Of a stretch of DNA of 64,000 bases, positions 26,801 to 38,500 are shown one piece after another. The stretch covers positions 41,195 to 105,194 of the forward strand of contig WHVY01000012.1 in NCBI GenBank assembly GCA_022266195.1, read 5' to 3'. Source of the stretch: Tetranychus cinnabarinus. Its lineage: Eukaryota > Arthropoda > Arachnida > Trombidiformes > Tetranychidae. Position 1 is the first letter of the stretch; each line of letters starts with the position of its first letter. Position numbers and translations under genes: made by a program. The notes below the pieces were generated by a model. The model searched no databases. It was given only the letters and a program-made list of their open reading frames with translations, and was not told where the DNA came from.

Positions 26801-28911
26801 TCGTCAATGTTATTTCGCTTGGAGCTCTGAATTCATATTGAATGCTTTGTGATCGTCAATGTTATTTCAATTAAAGCTTTGAATTCATATTGAATGCATT
26901 AAGATCGCCAATGTTATTGCAATTGGAGCTTTTAATTCAATTTACGCATTGAGATCGTCAATGTTATTTCAATTGGAGCTTTTAATGCAATTTACGCATT
27001 GTGATCGTCAATGTTATTTCAATTGGAGTTTTAATTCAATTTAAGCATTGTGATCGTCAATGTTATTTCAATCAAAGCTTTGAATTCATTTTGAATGCAT
27101 TGGGATCGTCAATGTTATTTCAATTGGAGCTTTTAATGCAATTTACGCATTGTGATCGTCAATGTTATTTCAATTGGAGTTTTAATTCAATTTAAGCATT
27201 GTGATCGTCAATGTTATTTCAATCAAAGCTTTGAATTCATATTGAATGCATTGGGATCGTCAATGTTATTTCAATCAAAGCTTTGAATTCATATTGATTG
27301 CATCAAGATCGCCAATGTTATTGCAATTGGAGCTTTTAATTCAATTTACGCATTGAGATCGTCAATGTTATTTCAATTGGAGCTTTTAATGCAATTTACG
27401 CATTGTGATCGTCAATGTTATTTCAATCAAAGCTTTGAATTCATATTGAATGCATTGGGATCGTCAATGTTATTTCAATCAAAGCTTTGAATTCATATTG
27501 AATGCATTGGGATCGTCAATGTTATTGCAATTGGAGCTTTGAATTCATATTGAATGCTTTGTGATCGTCAATGTTATTTCAATTAAAGCTTTGAATGCAA
27601 TTACGCATTGGGATCGTCAATGTTATTTCAGTTAAAGCTTTGAATTCATATTGAATGCATTAAGATCGTCAATAATATTTCAATTGGAGCTCTGAATTCA
27701 TATTGAATGCATTAAGATCGCCAATGTTATTGCAATTGGAGCTTTTAATTCAATTTACGCATTGAGATCGTCAATGTTATTTCAATTGGAGCTTTTAATG
27801 CAATTTACGCATTGTGATCGTCAATGTTATTTCAATTGGAGTTTTAATTCAATTTAAGCATTGTGATCGTCAATGTTATTTCAATTGGAGCTTTTAATGC
27901 AATTTACGCATTGGGATCGTCAATGTTATTTCGCTTGGAGCTCTGAATTCATATTGAATGCTTTGTGATCGTCAATGTTATTTCAATTGGAGCTTTGAAT
28001 TCATATTGAATGCATTAAGATCGCCAATGTTATTGCAATTGGAGCTTTTAATTCAATTTACGCATTGAGATCGTCAATGTTATTTCAATTGGAGCTTTTA
28101 ATGCAATTTACGCGATTTTGATCGTCAATGTTATTTCAATTGGAGTTTTAATTCAATTTAAGCATTGTGATCGTCAATGTTATTTCAATCAAAGCTTTGA
28201 ATTCATATTGAATGCATTGGGATCGTCAATGTTATTTCAATCAAAGCTTTGAATTCATATTGAATGCATTGGGATCGTCAATGTTATTTCAATTAAAGCT
28301 TTGAATTCATATTGAATGCATTAAGATCGTCAATGTTATTGCAATTGGAGCTTTGAATTCATATTGAATGCTTTGTGATCGTCAATGTTATTTCAATTAT
28401 AGCTTTGAATGCAATTACGCATTAGGATCGTCAATGTTATTTCAATTAAAGCTTTGAATTCATATTGAATGCTCTGTGATCGTCAATGTTATTTCAATTA
28501 AAGCTTTGAATGCAATTTACGCATTGGGATCGTCAATGTTATTTCAATTAAAGCTTTGAATGAAATTTTCGCATTGGGATCGTCAATGCTATTTCCATTA
28601 AAGCTCTGAATTCATATTGAATGCATTGGGATCGTCAATGTTATTTCAATTAAAGCTTTGAATTCATATTGAATGCATTGGGATCGTCAATGTTATTGCA
28701 ATTGGAGCTTTGAATTCATATTGAATGCTTTGTGATCGTCAATGTTATTTCAATTAAAGCTTTGAATGCAATTACGTATTGGGATCGTCAATGTTATTTC
28801 AATTAAAGCTTTGAATTCATATTGAATGCATTGAAATCGTCAATGTTATTGCAATTGGAGCTTTGAATTCATATTGAATGCTTTGTGATCGTCAATGTTA
28901 TTTCAATTAAA
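23863..28911. repeat. Segmental duplication, 4,068/4,069-bp offset
   Basis: About 23,863-24,880 recurs at about 27,931-28,950. Markers are CGCTTGGAGC (23,863 and 27,931), CATTAGGATCG, GAATGCTCTGTG and GAAATTTTCGC. The second copy has a single-base insertion at CGCGATTTTGATCG (about 28,112), which shifts the offset by one. After about 24,880 the first copy lacks a CGATTAAAGC unit present in the second. Confidence 0.75.
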
Positions 28912-30530
28912 GCTTTGAATGCAATTTACGCATTGGGATCGTCAATGTTATTTCGATTAAAGCTTTGAATGCAATTTACGCATTGGGATCGTCAATGTTA
29001 TTTCAATTAAAGCTTTGAATTCATATTGAATGCATTAAGATCGCCAATGTTATTGCAATTGGAGCTTTTAATTCAATTTACGCATTGAGATCGTCAATGT
29101 TATTTCAATTGGAGCTTTTAATGCAATTTACGCATTGTGATCGTCAATGTTATTTCAATTGGAGTTTTAATTCAATTTAAGCATTGTGATCGTCAATGTT
29201 ATTTCAATCAAAGCTTTGAATTCATATTGAATGCATTGGGATCGTCAATGTTATTTCAATCAAAGCTTTGAATTCATATTGAATGCATTGGGATCGTCAA
29301 TGTTATTTCAATTAAAGCTTTGAATTCATATTGAATGCATTAAGATCGCCAATGTTATTGCAATTGGAGCTTTTAATTCAATTTACGCATTGAGATCGTC
29401 AATGTTATTTCAATTGGAGCTTTTAATGCAATTTACGCATTGTGATCGTCAATGTTATTTCAATTGGAGTTTTAATTCAATTTAAGCATTGTGATCGTCA
29501 ATGTTATTTCAATCAAAGCTTTGAATTCATATTGAATGCATTGGGATCGTCAATGTTATTTCAATCAAAGCTTTGAATTCATATTGAATGCATTGGGATC
29601 GTCAATGTTATTGCAATTGGAGCTTTTAATTCAATTTACGCATTGAGATCGTCAATGTTATTTCAATTGGAGCTTTTAATGCAATTTATGCATTGTGATC
29701 GTCAATGTTATTGTAATCAAAGCTTTGAATTCATTTTGAATGCATTGGGATCGTCAATGTTATTTCAATTGGAGCTTTTAATGCAATTTACGCATTGTGA
29801 TCGTCAATGTTATTTCAATTGGAGTTTTAATTCAATTTAAGCATTGTGATCGTCAATGTTATTTCAATCAAAGCTTTGAATTCATATTGAATGCATTGGG
29901 ATCGTCAATGTTATTTCAATCAAAGCTTTGAATTCATATTGATTGCATCAAGATCGCCAATGTTATTGCAATTGGAGCTTTTAATTCAATTTACGCATTG
30001 AGATCGTCAATGTTATTTCAATTGGAGCTTTTAATGCAATTTACGCATTGTGATCGTCAATGTTATTTCAATCAAAGCTTTGAATTCATATTGAATGCAT
30101 TGGGATCGTCAATGTTATTTCAATCAAAGCTTTGAATTCATATTGAATGCATTGGGATCGTCAATGTTATTGCAATTGGAGCTTTGAATTCATATTGAAT
30201 GCTTTGTGATCGTCAATGTTATTTCAATTAAAGCTTTGAATGCAATTACGCATTGGGATCGTCAATGTTATTTCAGTTAAAGCTTTGAATTCATATTGAA
30301 TGCATTAAGATCGTCAATAATATTTCAATTGGAGCTCTGAATTCATATTGAATGCTTTGTGATCGTCAATGTTATTTCAATTGGAGCTTTTAATGCAATT
30401 TACGCATTGGGATCGTCAATGTTATTTCAATTGGAGCTCTGAATTCATATTGAATGCTTTGTGATCGTCAAAGTTATTTCAATTGGAGCTTTTAATGCAA
30501 TTTACGCATTGGGATCGTCAATGTTATTTC
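28801..30530. repeat. Higher-order repeat unit, 1,730 bp, copy 1
   Basis: The unit starts at the AATTAAAGC monomer ending CATTGAAATCG and includes about 34 monomers. Every marker checked recurs 1,730 bp later: AAGATCGCC (29,036/30,766), TATTGTAATC (29,709/31,439), GATTGCATCAAG and TCAAAGTTATTTC. I found no difference between copies 1 and 2 in the lines compared. Before 28,801 and after 32,260 the correspondence is lost. Confidence 0.9.
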
Positions 30531-32260
30531 AATTAAAGCTTTGAATTCATATTGAATGCATTGAAATCGTCAATGTTATTGCAATTGGAGCTTTGAATTC
30601 ATATTGAATGCTTTGTGATCGTCAATGTTATTTCAATTAAAGCTTTGAATGCAATTTACGCATTGGGATCGTCAATGTTATTTCGATTAAAGCTTTGAAT
30701 GCAATTTACGCATTGGGATCGTCAATGTTATTTCAATTAAAGCTTTGAATTCATATTGAATGCATTAAGATCGCCAATGTTATTGCAATTGGAGCTTTTA
30801 ATTCAATTTACGCATTGAGATCGTCAATGTTATTTCAATTGGAGCTTTTAATGCAATTTACGCATTGTGATCGTCAATGTTATTTCAATTGGAGTTTTAA
30901 TTCAATTTAAGCATTGTGATCGTCAATGTTATTTCAATCAAAGCTTTGAATTCATATTGAATGCATTGGGATCGTCAATGTTATTTCAATCAAAGCTTTG
31001 AATTCATATTGAATGCATTGGGATCGTCAATGTTATTTCAATTAAAGCTTTGAATTCATATTGAATGCATTAAGATCGCCAATGTTATTGCAATTGGAGC
31101 TTTTAATTCAATTTACGCATTGAGATCGTCAATGTTATTTCAATTGGAGCTTTTAATGCAATTTACGCATTGTGATCGTCAATGTTATTTCAATTGGAGT
31201 TTTAATTCAATTTAAGCATTGTGATCGTCAATGTTATTTCAATCAAAGCTTTGAATTCATATTGAATGCATTGGGATCGTCAATGTTATTTCAATCAAAG
31301 CTTTGAATTCATATTGAATGCATTGGGATCGTCAATGTTATTGCAATTGGAGCTTTTAATTCAATTTACGCATTGAGATCGTCAATGTTATTTCAATTGG
31401 AGCTTTTAATGCAATTTATGCATTGTGATCGTCAATGTTATTGTAATCAAAGCTTTGAATTCATTTTGAATGCATTGGGATCGTCAATGTTATTTCAATT
31501 GGAGCTTTTAATGCAATTTACGCATTGTGATCGTCAATGTTATTTCAATTGGAGTTTTAATTCAATTTAAGCATTGTGATCGTCAATGTTATTTCAATCA
31601 AAGCTTTGAATTCATATTGAATGCATTGGGATCGTCAATGTTATTTCAATCAAAGCTTTGAATTCATATTGATTGCATCAAGATCGCCAATGTTATTGCA
31701 ATTGGAGCTTTTAATTCAATTTACGCATTGAGATCGTCAATGTTATTTCAATTGGAGCTTTTAATGCAATTTACGCATTGTGATCGTCAATGTTATTTCA
31801 ATCAAAGCTTTGAATTCATATTGAATGCATTGGGATCGTCAATGTTATTTCAATCAAAGCTTTGAATTCATATTGAATGCATTGGGATCGTCAATGTTAT
31901 TGCAATTGGAGCTTTGAATTCATATTGAATGCTTTGTGATCGTCAATGTTATTTCAATTAAAGCTTTGAATGCAATTACGCATTGGGATCGTCAATGTTA
32001 TTTCAGTTAAAGCTTTGAATTCATATTGAATGCATTAAGATCGTCAATAATATTTCAATTGGAGCTCTGAATTCATATTGAATGCTTTGTGATCGTCAAT
32101 GTTATTTCAATTGGAGCTTTTAATGCAATTTACGCATTGGGATCGTCAATGTTATTTCAATTGGAGCTCTGAATTCATATTGAATGCTTTGTGATCGTCA
32201 AAGTTATTTCAATTGGAGCTTTTAATGCAATTTACGCATTGGGATCGTCAATGTTATTTC
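30531..32260. repeat. Higher-order repeat unit, 1,730 bp, copy 2
   Basis: This unit directly abuts copy 1 and appears identical to it. The next monomer after 32,260 is AATTGGAGCTCTGAATTC, not the AATTAAAGC that starts the unit, so there is no complete third tandem copy here. Adjacent identical units of this size are the expected product of a recent unequal exchange or amplification, or of an assembly repeat error. Confidence 0.9.
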
Positions 32261-33663
32261 AATTGGAGCTCTGAATTCATATTGAATGCTTTGTGATCGT
32301 CAATGTTATTTCAATTGGAGCTTTTAATGCAATTTACGCATTGGGATCGTCAATGTTATTTCGCTTGGAGCTCTGAATTCATATTGAATGCTTTGTGATC
32401 GTCAATGTTATTTCAATTGGAGCTTTGAATTCATATTGAATGCATTAAGATCGCCAATGTTATTGCAATTGGAGCTTTTCATTCAATTTACGCATTGAGA
32501 TCGTCAATGTTATTTCAATTGGAGCTTTTAATGCAATTTACGCATTGTGATCGTCAATGTTATTTCAATTGGAGTTTTAATTCAATTTAAGCATTGTGAT
32601 CGTCAATGTTATTTCAATCAAAGCTTTGAATTCATATTGAATGCATTGGGATCGTCAATGTTATTTCAATCAAAGCTTTGAATTCATATTGAATGCATTG
32701 GGATCGTCAATGTTATTTCAATTAAAGCTTTGAATTCATATTGAATGCATTAAGATCGCCAATGTTATTGCAATTGGAGCTTTTAATTCAATTTACGCAT
32801 TGAGATCGTCAATGTTATTTCAATTGGAGCTTTTAATGCAATTTACGCATTGTGATCGTCAATGTTATTTCAATTGGAGTTTTAATTCAATTTAAGCATT
32901 GTGATCGTCAATGTTATTTCAATCAAAGCTTTGAATTCATATTGAATGCATTGGGATCGTCAATGTTATTTCAATCAAAGCTTTGAATTCATATTGAATG
33001 CATTGGGATCGTCAATGTTATTGCAATTGGAGCTTTTAATTCAATTTACGCATTGAGATCGTCAATGTTATTTCAATTGGAGCTTTTAATGCAATTTATG
33101 CATTGTGATCGTCAATGTTATTTCAATTGGAGCTTTTAATGCAATTTACGCATTGGGATCGTCAATGTTATTTCAATTGAAGCTCTGAATTCATATTGAA
33201 TGCTTTGTGATCGTCAATGTTATTTCAATTGGAGCTTTTAATGCAATTTACGCATTGGGATCGTCAATGTTATTTCGCTTGGAGCTCTGAATTCATATTG
33301 AATGCTTTGTGATCGTCAATGTTATTTCAATTAAAGCTTTGAATTCATATTGAATGCATTAAGATCGCCAATGTTATTGCAATTGGAGCTTTTAATTCAA
33401 TTTACGCATTGAGATCGTCAATGTTATTTCAATTGGAGCTTTTAATGCAATTTACGCATTGTGATCGTCAATGTTATTTCAATTGGAGTTTTAATTCAAT
33501 TTAAGCATTGTGATCGTCAATGTTATTTCAATCAAAGCTTTGAATTCATTTTGAATGCATTGGGATCGTCAATGTTATTTCAATTGGAGCTTTTAATGCA
33601 ATTTACGCATTGTGATCGTCAATGTTATTTCAATTGGAGTTTTAATTCAATTTAAGCATTGTG

Positions 33664-34895
33664 ATCGTCAATGTTATTTCAATCAAAGCTTTGAATTCAT
33701 ATTGAATGCATTGGGATCGTCAATGTTATTTCAATCAAAGCTTTGAATTCATATTGATTGCATCAAGATCGCCAATGTTATTGCAATTGGAGCTTTCAAT
33801 TCAATTTACGCATTGAGATCGTCAATGTTATTTCAATTGGAGCTTTTAATGCAATTTACGCATTGTGATCGTCAATGTTATTTCAATCAAAGCTTTGAAT
33901 TCATATTGAATGCATTGGGATCGTCAATGTTATTTCAATCAAAGCTTTGAATTCATATTGAATGCATTGGGATCGTCAATGTGTTTTCAATTGGAGCTTT
34001 TAATGCAATTTACGCATTGGGATCGTCAATGTTATTTCGCTTGGAGCTCTGAATTCATATTGAATGCTTTGTGATCGTCAATGTTATTTCAATTGGAGCT
34101 TTGAATTCAATTTACGCATTGGGATCGTCAATGTGTTTTCAATCGGAGCTTTTTGCTCATATTGAATGCATTGGGATCGTCAATGTTATTTCAATCGGAG
34201 CTCTGCATTCACATTGAATGCATTGGGATCGTCAATGTTATTTCAATTGGCGCTCTTATTTTCATATTGAATGCATTGGGATCGTCAATGTGTTTTCAAT
34301 TGGAGCTTTTAATGCAATTTACGCATTGGGATCGTCAATGTTATTTCGCTTGGAGCTCTGAATTCATATTGAATGCTTTGTGATCGTCAATGTTATTTCA
34401 ATTGGAGCTTTAAATTCAATTTACGCATTGGCATCGTCAATGTTATTTCAATCAAAGCTTTGAATTCATATTGAATGCATTGGGATCGTCAATGTTATTT
34501 CAATCAAAGCTTTGAATTCATATTGATTGCATCAAGATCGCCAATGTTATTGCAATTGGAGCTTTTAATTCAATTTACGCATTGAGATCGTCAATGTTAT
34601 TTCAATTGGAGCTTTTAATGCAATTTACGCATTGTGATCGTCAATGTTATTTCAATCAAAGCTTTGAATTCATATTGAATGCATTGGGATCGTCAATGTT
34701 ATTTCAATCAAAGCTTTGAATTCATATTGAATGCATTGGGATCGTCAATGTGTTTTCAATTGGAGCTTTTAATGCAATTTACGCATTGGGATCGTCAATG
34801 TTATTTCGCTTGGAGCTCTGAATTCATATTGAATGCTTTGTGATCGTCAATGTTATTTCAATTGGAGCTTTAAATTCAATTTACGCATTGGAATC
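33664..34895. repeat. Family 1/family 2 junction, duplicated at 769-bp offset
   Basis: At 33,981 the left half changes from TTATTTCAAT to TGTGTTTTCAAT for the first time in the window. The block 33,664-34,432, which includes that junction, recurs from 34,433 to about 34,895, so the junction appears twice (33,981 and 34,750). Both copies hold the GATTGCATCAAG monomer before the junction and a CGCTTGGAGC monomer after it. Between them, 34,134-34,270 holds private variants TTTTTGCTCAT, CTCTGCATTCACATTG and GGCGCTC. Confidence 0.85.
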
Positions 34896-35046
34896 GTCAA
34901 TGTTATTTCAATTGGAGCTCTATTTTCATATTGCATGCATTGGGATCGTCAATGTTATTTCAAGTGAAGCTTTGAATTCAATTTACGCATTGGGATCGTC
35001 AATGTGTTTTCAATCGGAGCTTTTTATTCATATTGAATGCATTGGG

Positions 35047-35095
35047 ATCGTCAATGTTATTTCAATGGAGCTTTGAATGCAATTTACGCATTGGG
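35047..35095. repeat. Representative 49-bp type B variant
   Basis: The left half reads TTATTTCAATGGAGC, one T shorter than CAATTGGAGC, so the unit is 49 bp. The variant recurs tens of times in family 2 and in the 53.7-64 kb part. Paired with a 52-bp A unit it gives 101 bp, which breaks the 34-codon periodicity and places a TGA directly after the ATG-GAG-CTT codons. It is therefore the usual end of the forward open frames. Confidence 0.9.
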
Positions 35096-35546
35096 ATCGT
35101 CAACGTTATTTCAATCGGAGCTTTTTATTCATATTGAATGCATTGGGATCGTCAATGTTATTTCAAGTGAAGCTATGAATTCAATTTACGCATTGGGATC
35201 GTCAATGTTATTTCAATTGGAGCTCTATTTTCATATTGCTTGCATTGGGATCGTCAATGTTATTTCAATTGGAGCTCTCCTTTCATATTGAATGCATTGG
35301 GATCGTCAATGTTATTTCAATGGAGCTTTGAATTCAATTTACGCATTGGGATCGTCAATGTGTTTTCAATTGGAGCTTTTAATTCATATTGAATGCATTG
35401 GGATCGTCAATGTTATTTCAATTGGAGCTCTCCTTTCATATTGAATGCATTGGGATCGTCAATGTTATTTCAAGTGAAGCTTTGAATTCAATTCACGCAT
35501 TGGGATCGTCAATGTGTTTTCAATTGGAGCTTTTAATTCATATTGA

Positions 35547-38500
35547 ATGCATTGGGATCGTCAAAGTTATTTCAATGGAGCTTTGAATTCAATTTACACA
35601 TTGGCATCGTCAACGTTATTTCAATCGGAGCTTTTTATTTATATTGAATGCATTGGGATCGTCAATGTTATTTCAAGTAAAGCTTTGAATTCAATTTACG
35701 CATTGGGATCGTCAATGTTATTTCAATTGGAGCTCTATTTTCATATTGCATGCATTGGGATCGTCAATGTTATTTCAAGTGAAGCTTTGAATTCAATTTA
35801 CGCATTGGGATCGTCAATGTGTTTTCAATTGGAGCTTTTAATTCATATTGAATGCATTGGGATCGTCAATGTTATTTCAAGTGAAGCTTTGAATTCAATT
35901 TACGCATTGGGATCGTCAATGTGTTTTCAGTTGGAGCTCTCCTTCCATATTGAATGCATTTGGATCGTCAATGTTATCTCAATGGAGCTTTGAATTCAAT
36001 TTACGCATTGGGATCGTCAACGTTATTTCAATCGGAGCTTTTTATTCATATTGAATGCATTGGGATCGTCAATGTTATTTCAATTGGAGCTCTCCTTTCA
36101 TATTGAATGAATTTGGGTCGTCAATGTTATTTCAATGGAGCTTTGAATTCAATTTACGCATTGGGATCGTCAACGTTATTTCAATCGGAGCTTTTTATTC
36201 ATATTGAATGCATTGGGATCGTCAATGTTATTTCAAGTGAAGCTTTGAATTCAATTTACGCATTGGGATCGTCAATGTTATTTCAATTGGAGCTCTATTT
36301 TCATATTGCATGCATTGGGATCGTCAATGTTATTTCAATTGGAGCTTTGAATTAAATTTACGCATTGGGATCGTCAATGTGTTTTCAATTGGAGCTTTTA
36401 ATTCATATTGAATGCATTGGGATCGTCAATGTTATTTCAATTGGAGCTCTTCTTTCATATTGAATGCATTGGGATCGTCAATGTTATTTCAATTGGAGCT
36501 CTATTTTCATATTGCATGCATTGGGATCGTCAATGTTATTTTAAGTGAAGCTTTGAATTCAATTTACGCATTGGGATCGTCAATGTGTTTTCAATCGGAG
36601 CTTTTTATTCATATTGAATGCATTGGGATCGTCAATGTTATTTCAATGGAGCTTTGAATGCAATTTACGCATTGGGATCGTCAACGTTATTTCAATCGGA
36701 GCTTTTTATTCATATTGAATGCATTGGGATCGTCAATGTTATTTCAAGTGAAGCTATGAATTCAATTTACGCATTGGGATCGTCAATGTTATTTCAATTG
36801 GAGCTCTATTTTCATATTGCTTGCATTGGGATCGTCAATGTTATTTCAATTGGAGCTCTCCTTTCATATTGAATGCATTGGGATCGTCAATGTTATTTCA
36901 ATGGAGCTTTGAATTCAATTTACGCATTGGGATCGTCAATGTGTTTTCAATTGGAGCTTTTAATTCATATTGAATGCATTGGGATCGTCAATGTTATTTC
37001 AATTGGAGCTCTCCTTTCATATTGAATGCATTGGGATCGTCAATGTTATTTCAAGTGAAGCTTTGAATTCAATTTACGCATTGGGATCGTCAATGTGTTT
37101 TCAATTGGAGCTTTAATTCATATTGAATGCATTGGGATCGTCAATGTTATTTCAAGTGAAGCTTTGAATTCAATTTACGCATTGGGATCGTCAATGTTAT
37201 TTCAATTGGAGCTCTATTTTCAAATTGCATGCATTGGGATCGTCAATGTTATTTCAAGTGAAGCTTTGAATTCAATTTACGCATTGGGATCGTCAATGTG
37301 TTTTCAATTGGAGCTTTTAATTCATATTGAATGCATTGGGATCGTCAATGTTATTTCAAGTGAAGCTTTGAATTCAATTTACGCATTGGGATCGTCAATG
37401 TGTTTTCAATTGGAGCTTTTAATTCATATTGAATGCATTGGGATCGTCAATGTTATTTCAATGGAGCTTTGAATTCAATTTACGCATTGGGATCGTCAAC
37501 GTTATTTCAATCGGAGCTTTTTATTCATATTGAATGCATTGGGATCGTCAATGTTATTTCAAGTGAAGCTTTGAATTCAATTTACGCATTGGGATCGTCA
37601 ATGTTATTTCAATTGGAGCTCTATTTTCATATTGCATGCATTGGGATCGTCAATGTTATTTCAAGTGAAGCTTTGAATTCAATTTACGCATTGGGATCGT
37701 CAATGTGTTTTCAATTGGAGCTTTTAATTCATATTGAATGCATTGGGATCGTCAATGTTATTTCAAGTGAAGCTTTGAATTCAATTTACGCATTGGGATC
37801 GTCAATGTGTTTTCAGTTGGAGCTCTCCTTCCATATTGAATGCATTTGGATCGTCAATGTTATCTCAATGGAGCTTTGAATTCAATTTACGCATTGGGAT
37901 CGTCAACGTTATTTCAATCGGAGCTTTTATTCATATTGAATGCATTGGGATCGTCAATGTTATTTCAATTGGAGCTCTCCTTTCATATTGAATGAATTTG
38001 GGTCGTCAATGTTATTTCAATGGAGCTTTGAATTCAATTTACGCATTGGGATCGTCAACGTTATTTCAATCGGAGCTTTTTATTCATATTGAATGCATTG
38101 GGATCGTCAATGTTATTTCAATTGGAGCTCTCCTTTCATATTGAATGCATTGGGATCGTCAATGTTATTTCAATTGGAGCTCTATTTTCATATTGCATGC
38201 ATTGGGATCGTCAATGTTATTTCAAGTGAAGCTTTGAATTCAATTTACGCATTGGGATCGTCAATGTTATTTCAATTGGAGCTCTATTTTCATATTGCAT
38301 GCATTGGGATCGTCAATGTTATTTCAATTGGAGCTTTGAATTAAATTTACGCATTGGGATCGTAAATGTGTTTTCAATTGGAGCTTTTAATTCATATTGA
38401 ATGCATTGGGATTGTCAATGTTATTTCAATTGGAGCTCTCCTTTCATATTGAATGCATTGGGATCGTCAATGTTATTTCAATTGGAGCTCTATTTTCATA

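Larger units (their letters stand above)
1..33980. repeat. Satellite subdomain, family 1
   Basis: This domain is defined by left halves ending AATTGGAGC, AATTAAAGC, AATCAAAGC, AATTATAGC, CGCTTGGAGC, CGATTAAAGC or GCAATTGGAGC. These are joined to right halves TTTAATGCAATTTACGC (B) or GAATTCATATTGAATGC followed by TTTGTG, ATTGGG, ATTGAA or ATTAAG (A). A and B do not alternate strictly: runs of several A units are common (for example about 395-600), which shifts reading frame and keeps forward ORFs at 65 codons or less. Single-base indels are rare, so the domain looks recently homogenised. Nearly all variation is a limited set of substitutions reused in different combinations. Confidence 0.93.
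25941..33980. repeat. Long-range duplication, 6,460-bp offset
   Basis: About 25,941-27,520 recurs at 32,401-33,980. Shared markers are the AATTGAAGCTCTG unit (26,716 and 33,176), GAATTCATTTTGAATGC and CATCAAGATCGCC (27,301 and 33,761). A few substitutions separate them, such as GCTTTTAATTC/GCTTTCAATTC near 33,795. The match ends at 33,981, where family 2 sequence begins. Confidence 0.82.

Noticed and set aside
33981..34000. Contig mis-join as the sole explanation for the family switch
   Set aside because: The join is in perfect monomer register and is repeated at 34,750 within a 769-bp duplication, which favours a real junction. I keep mis-join as a test and not as the call.
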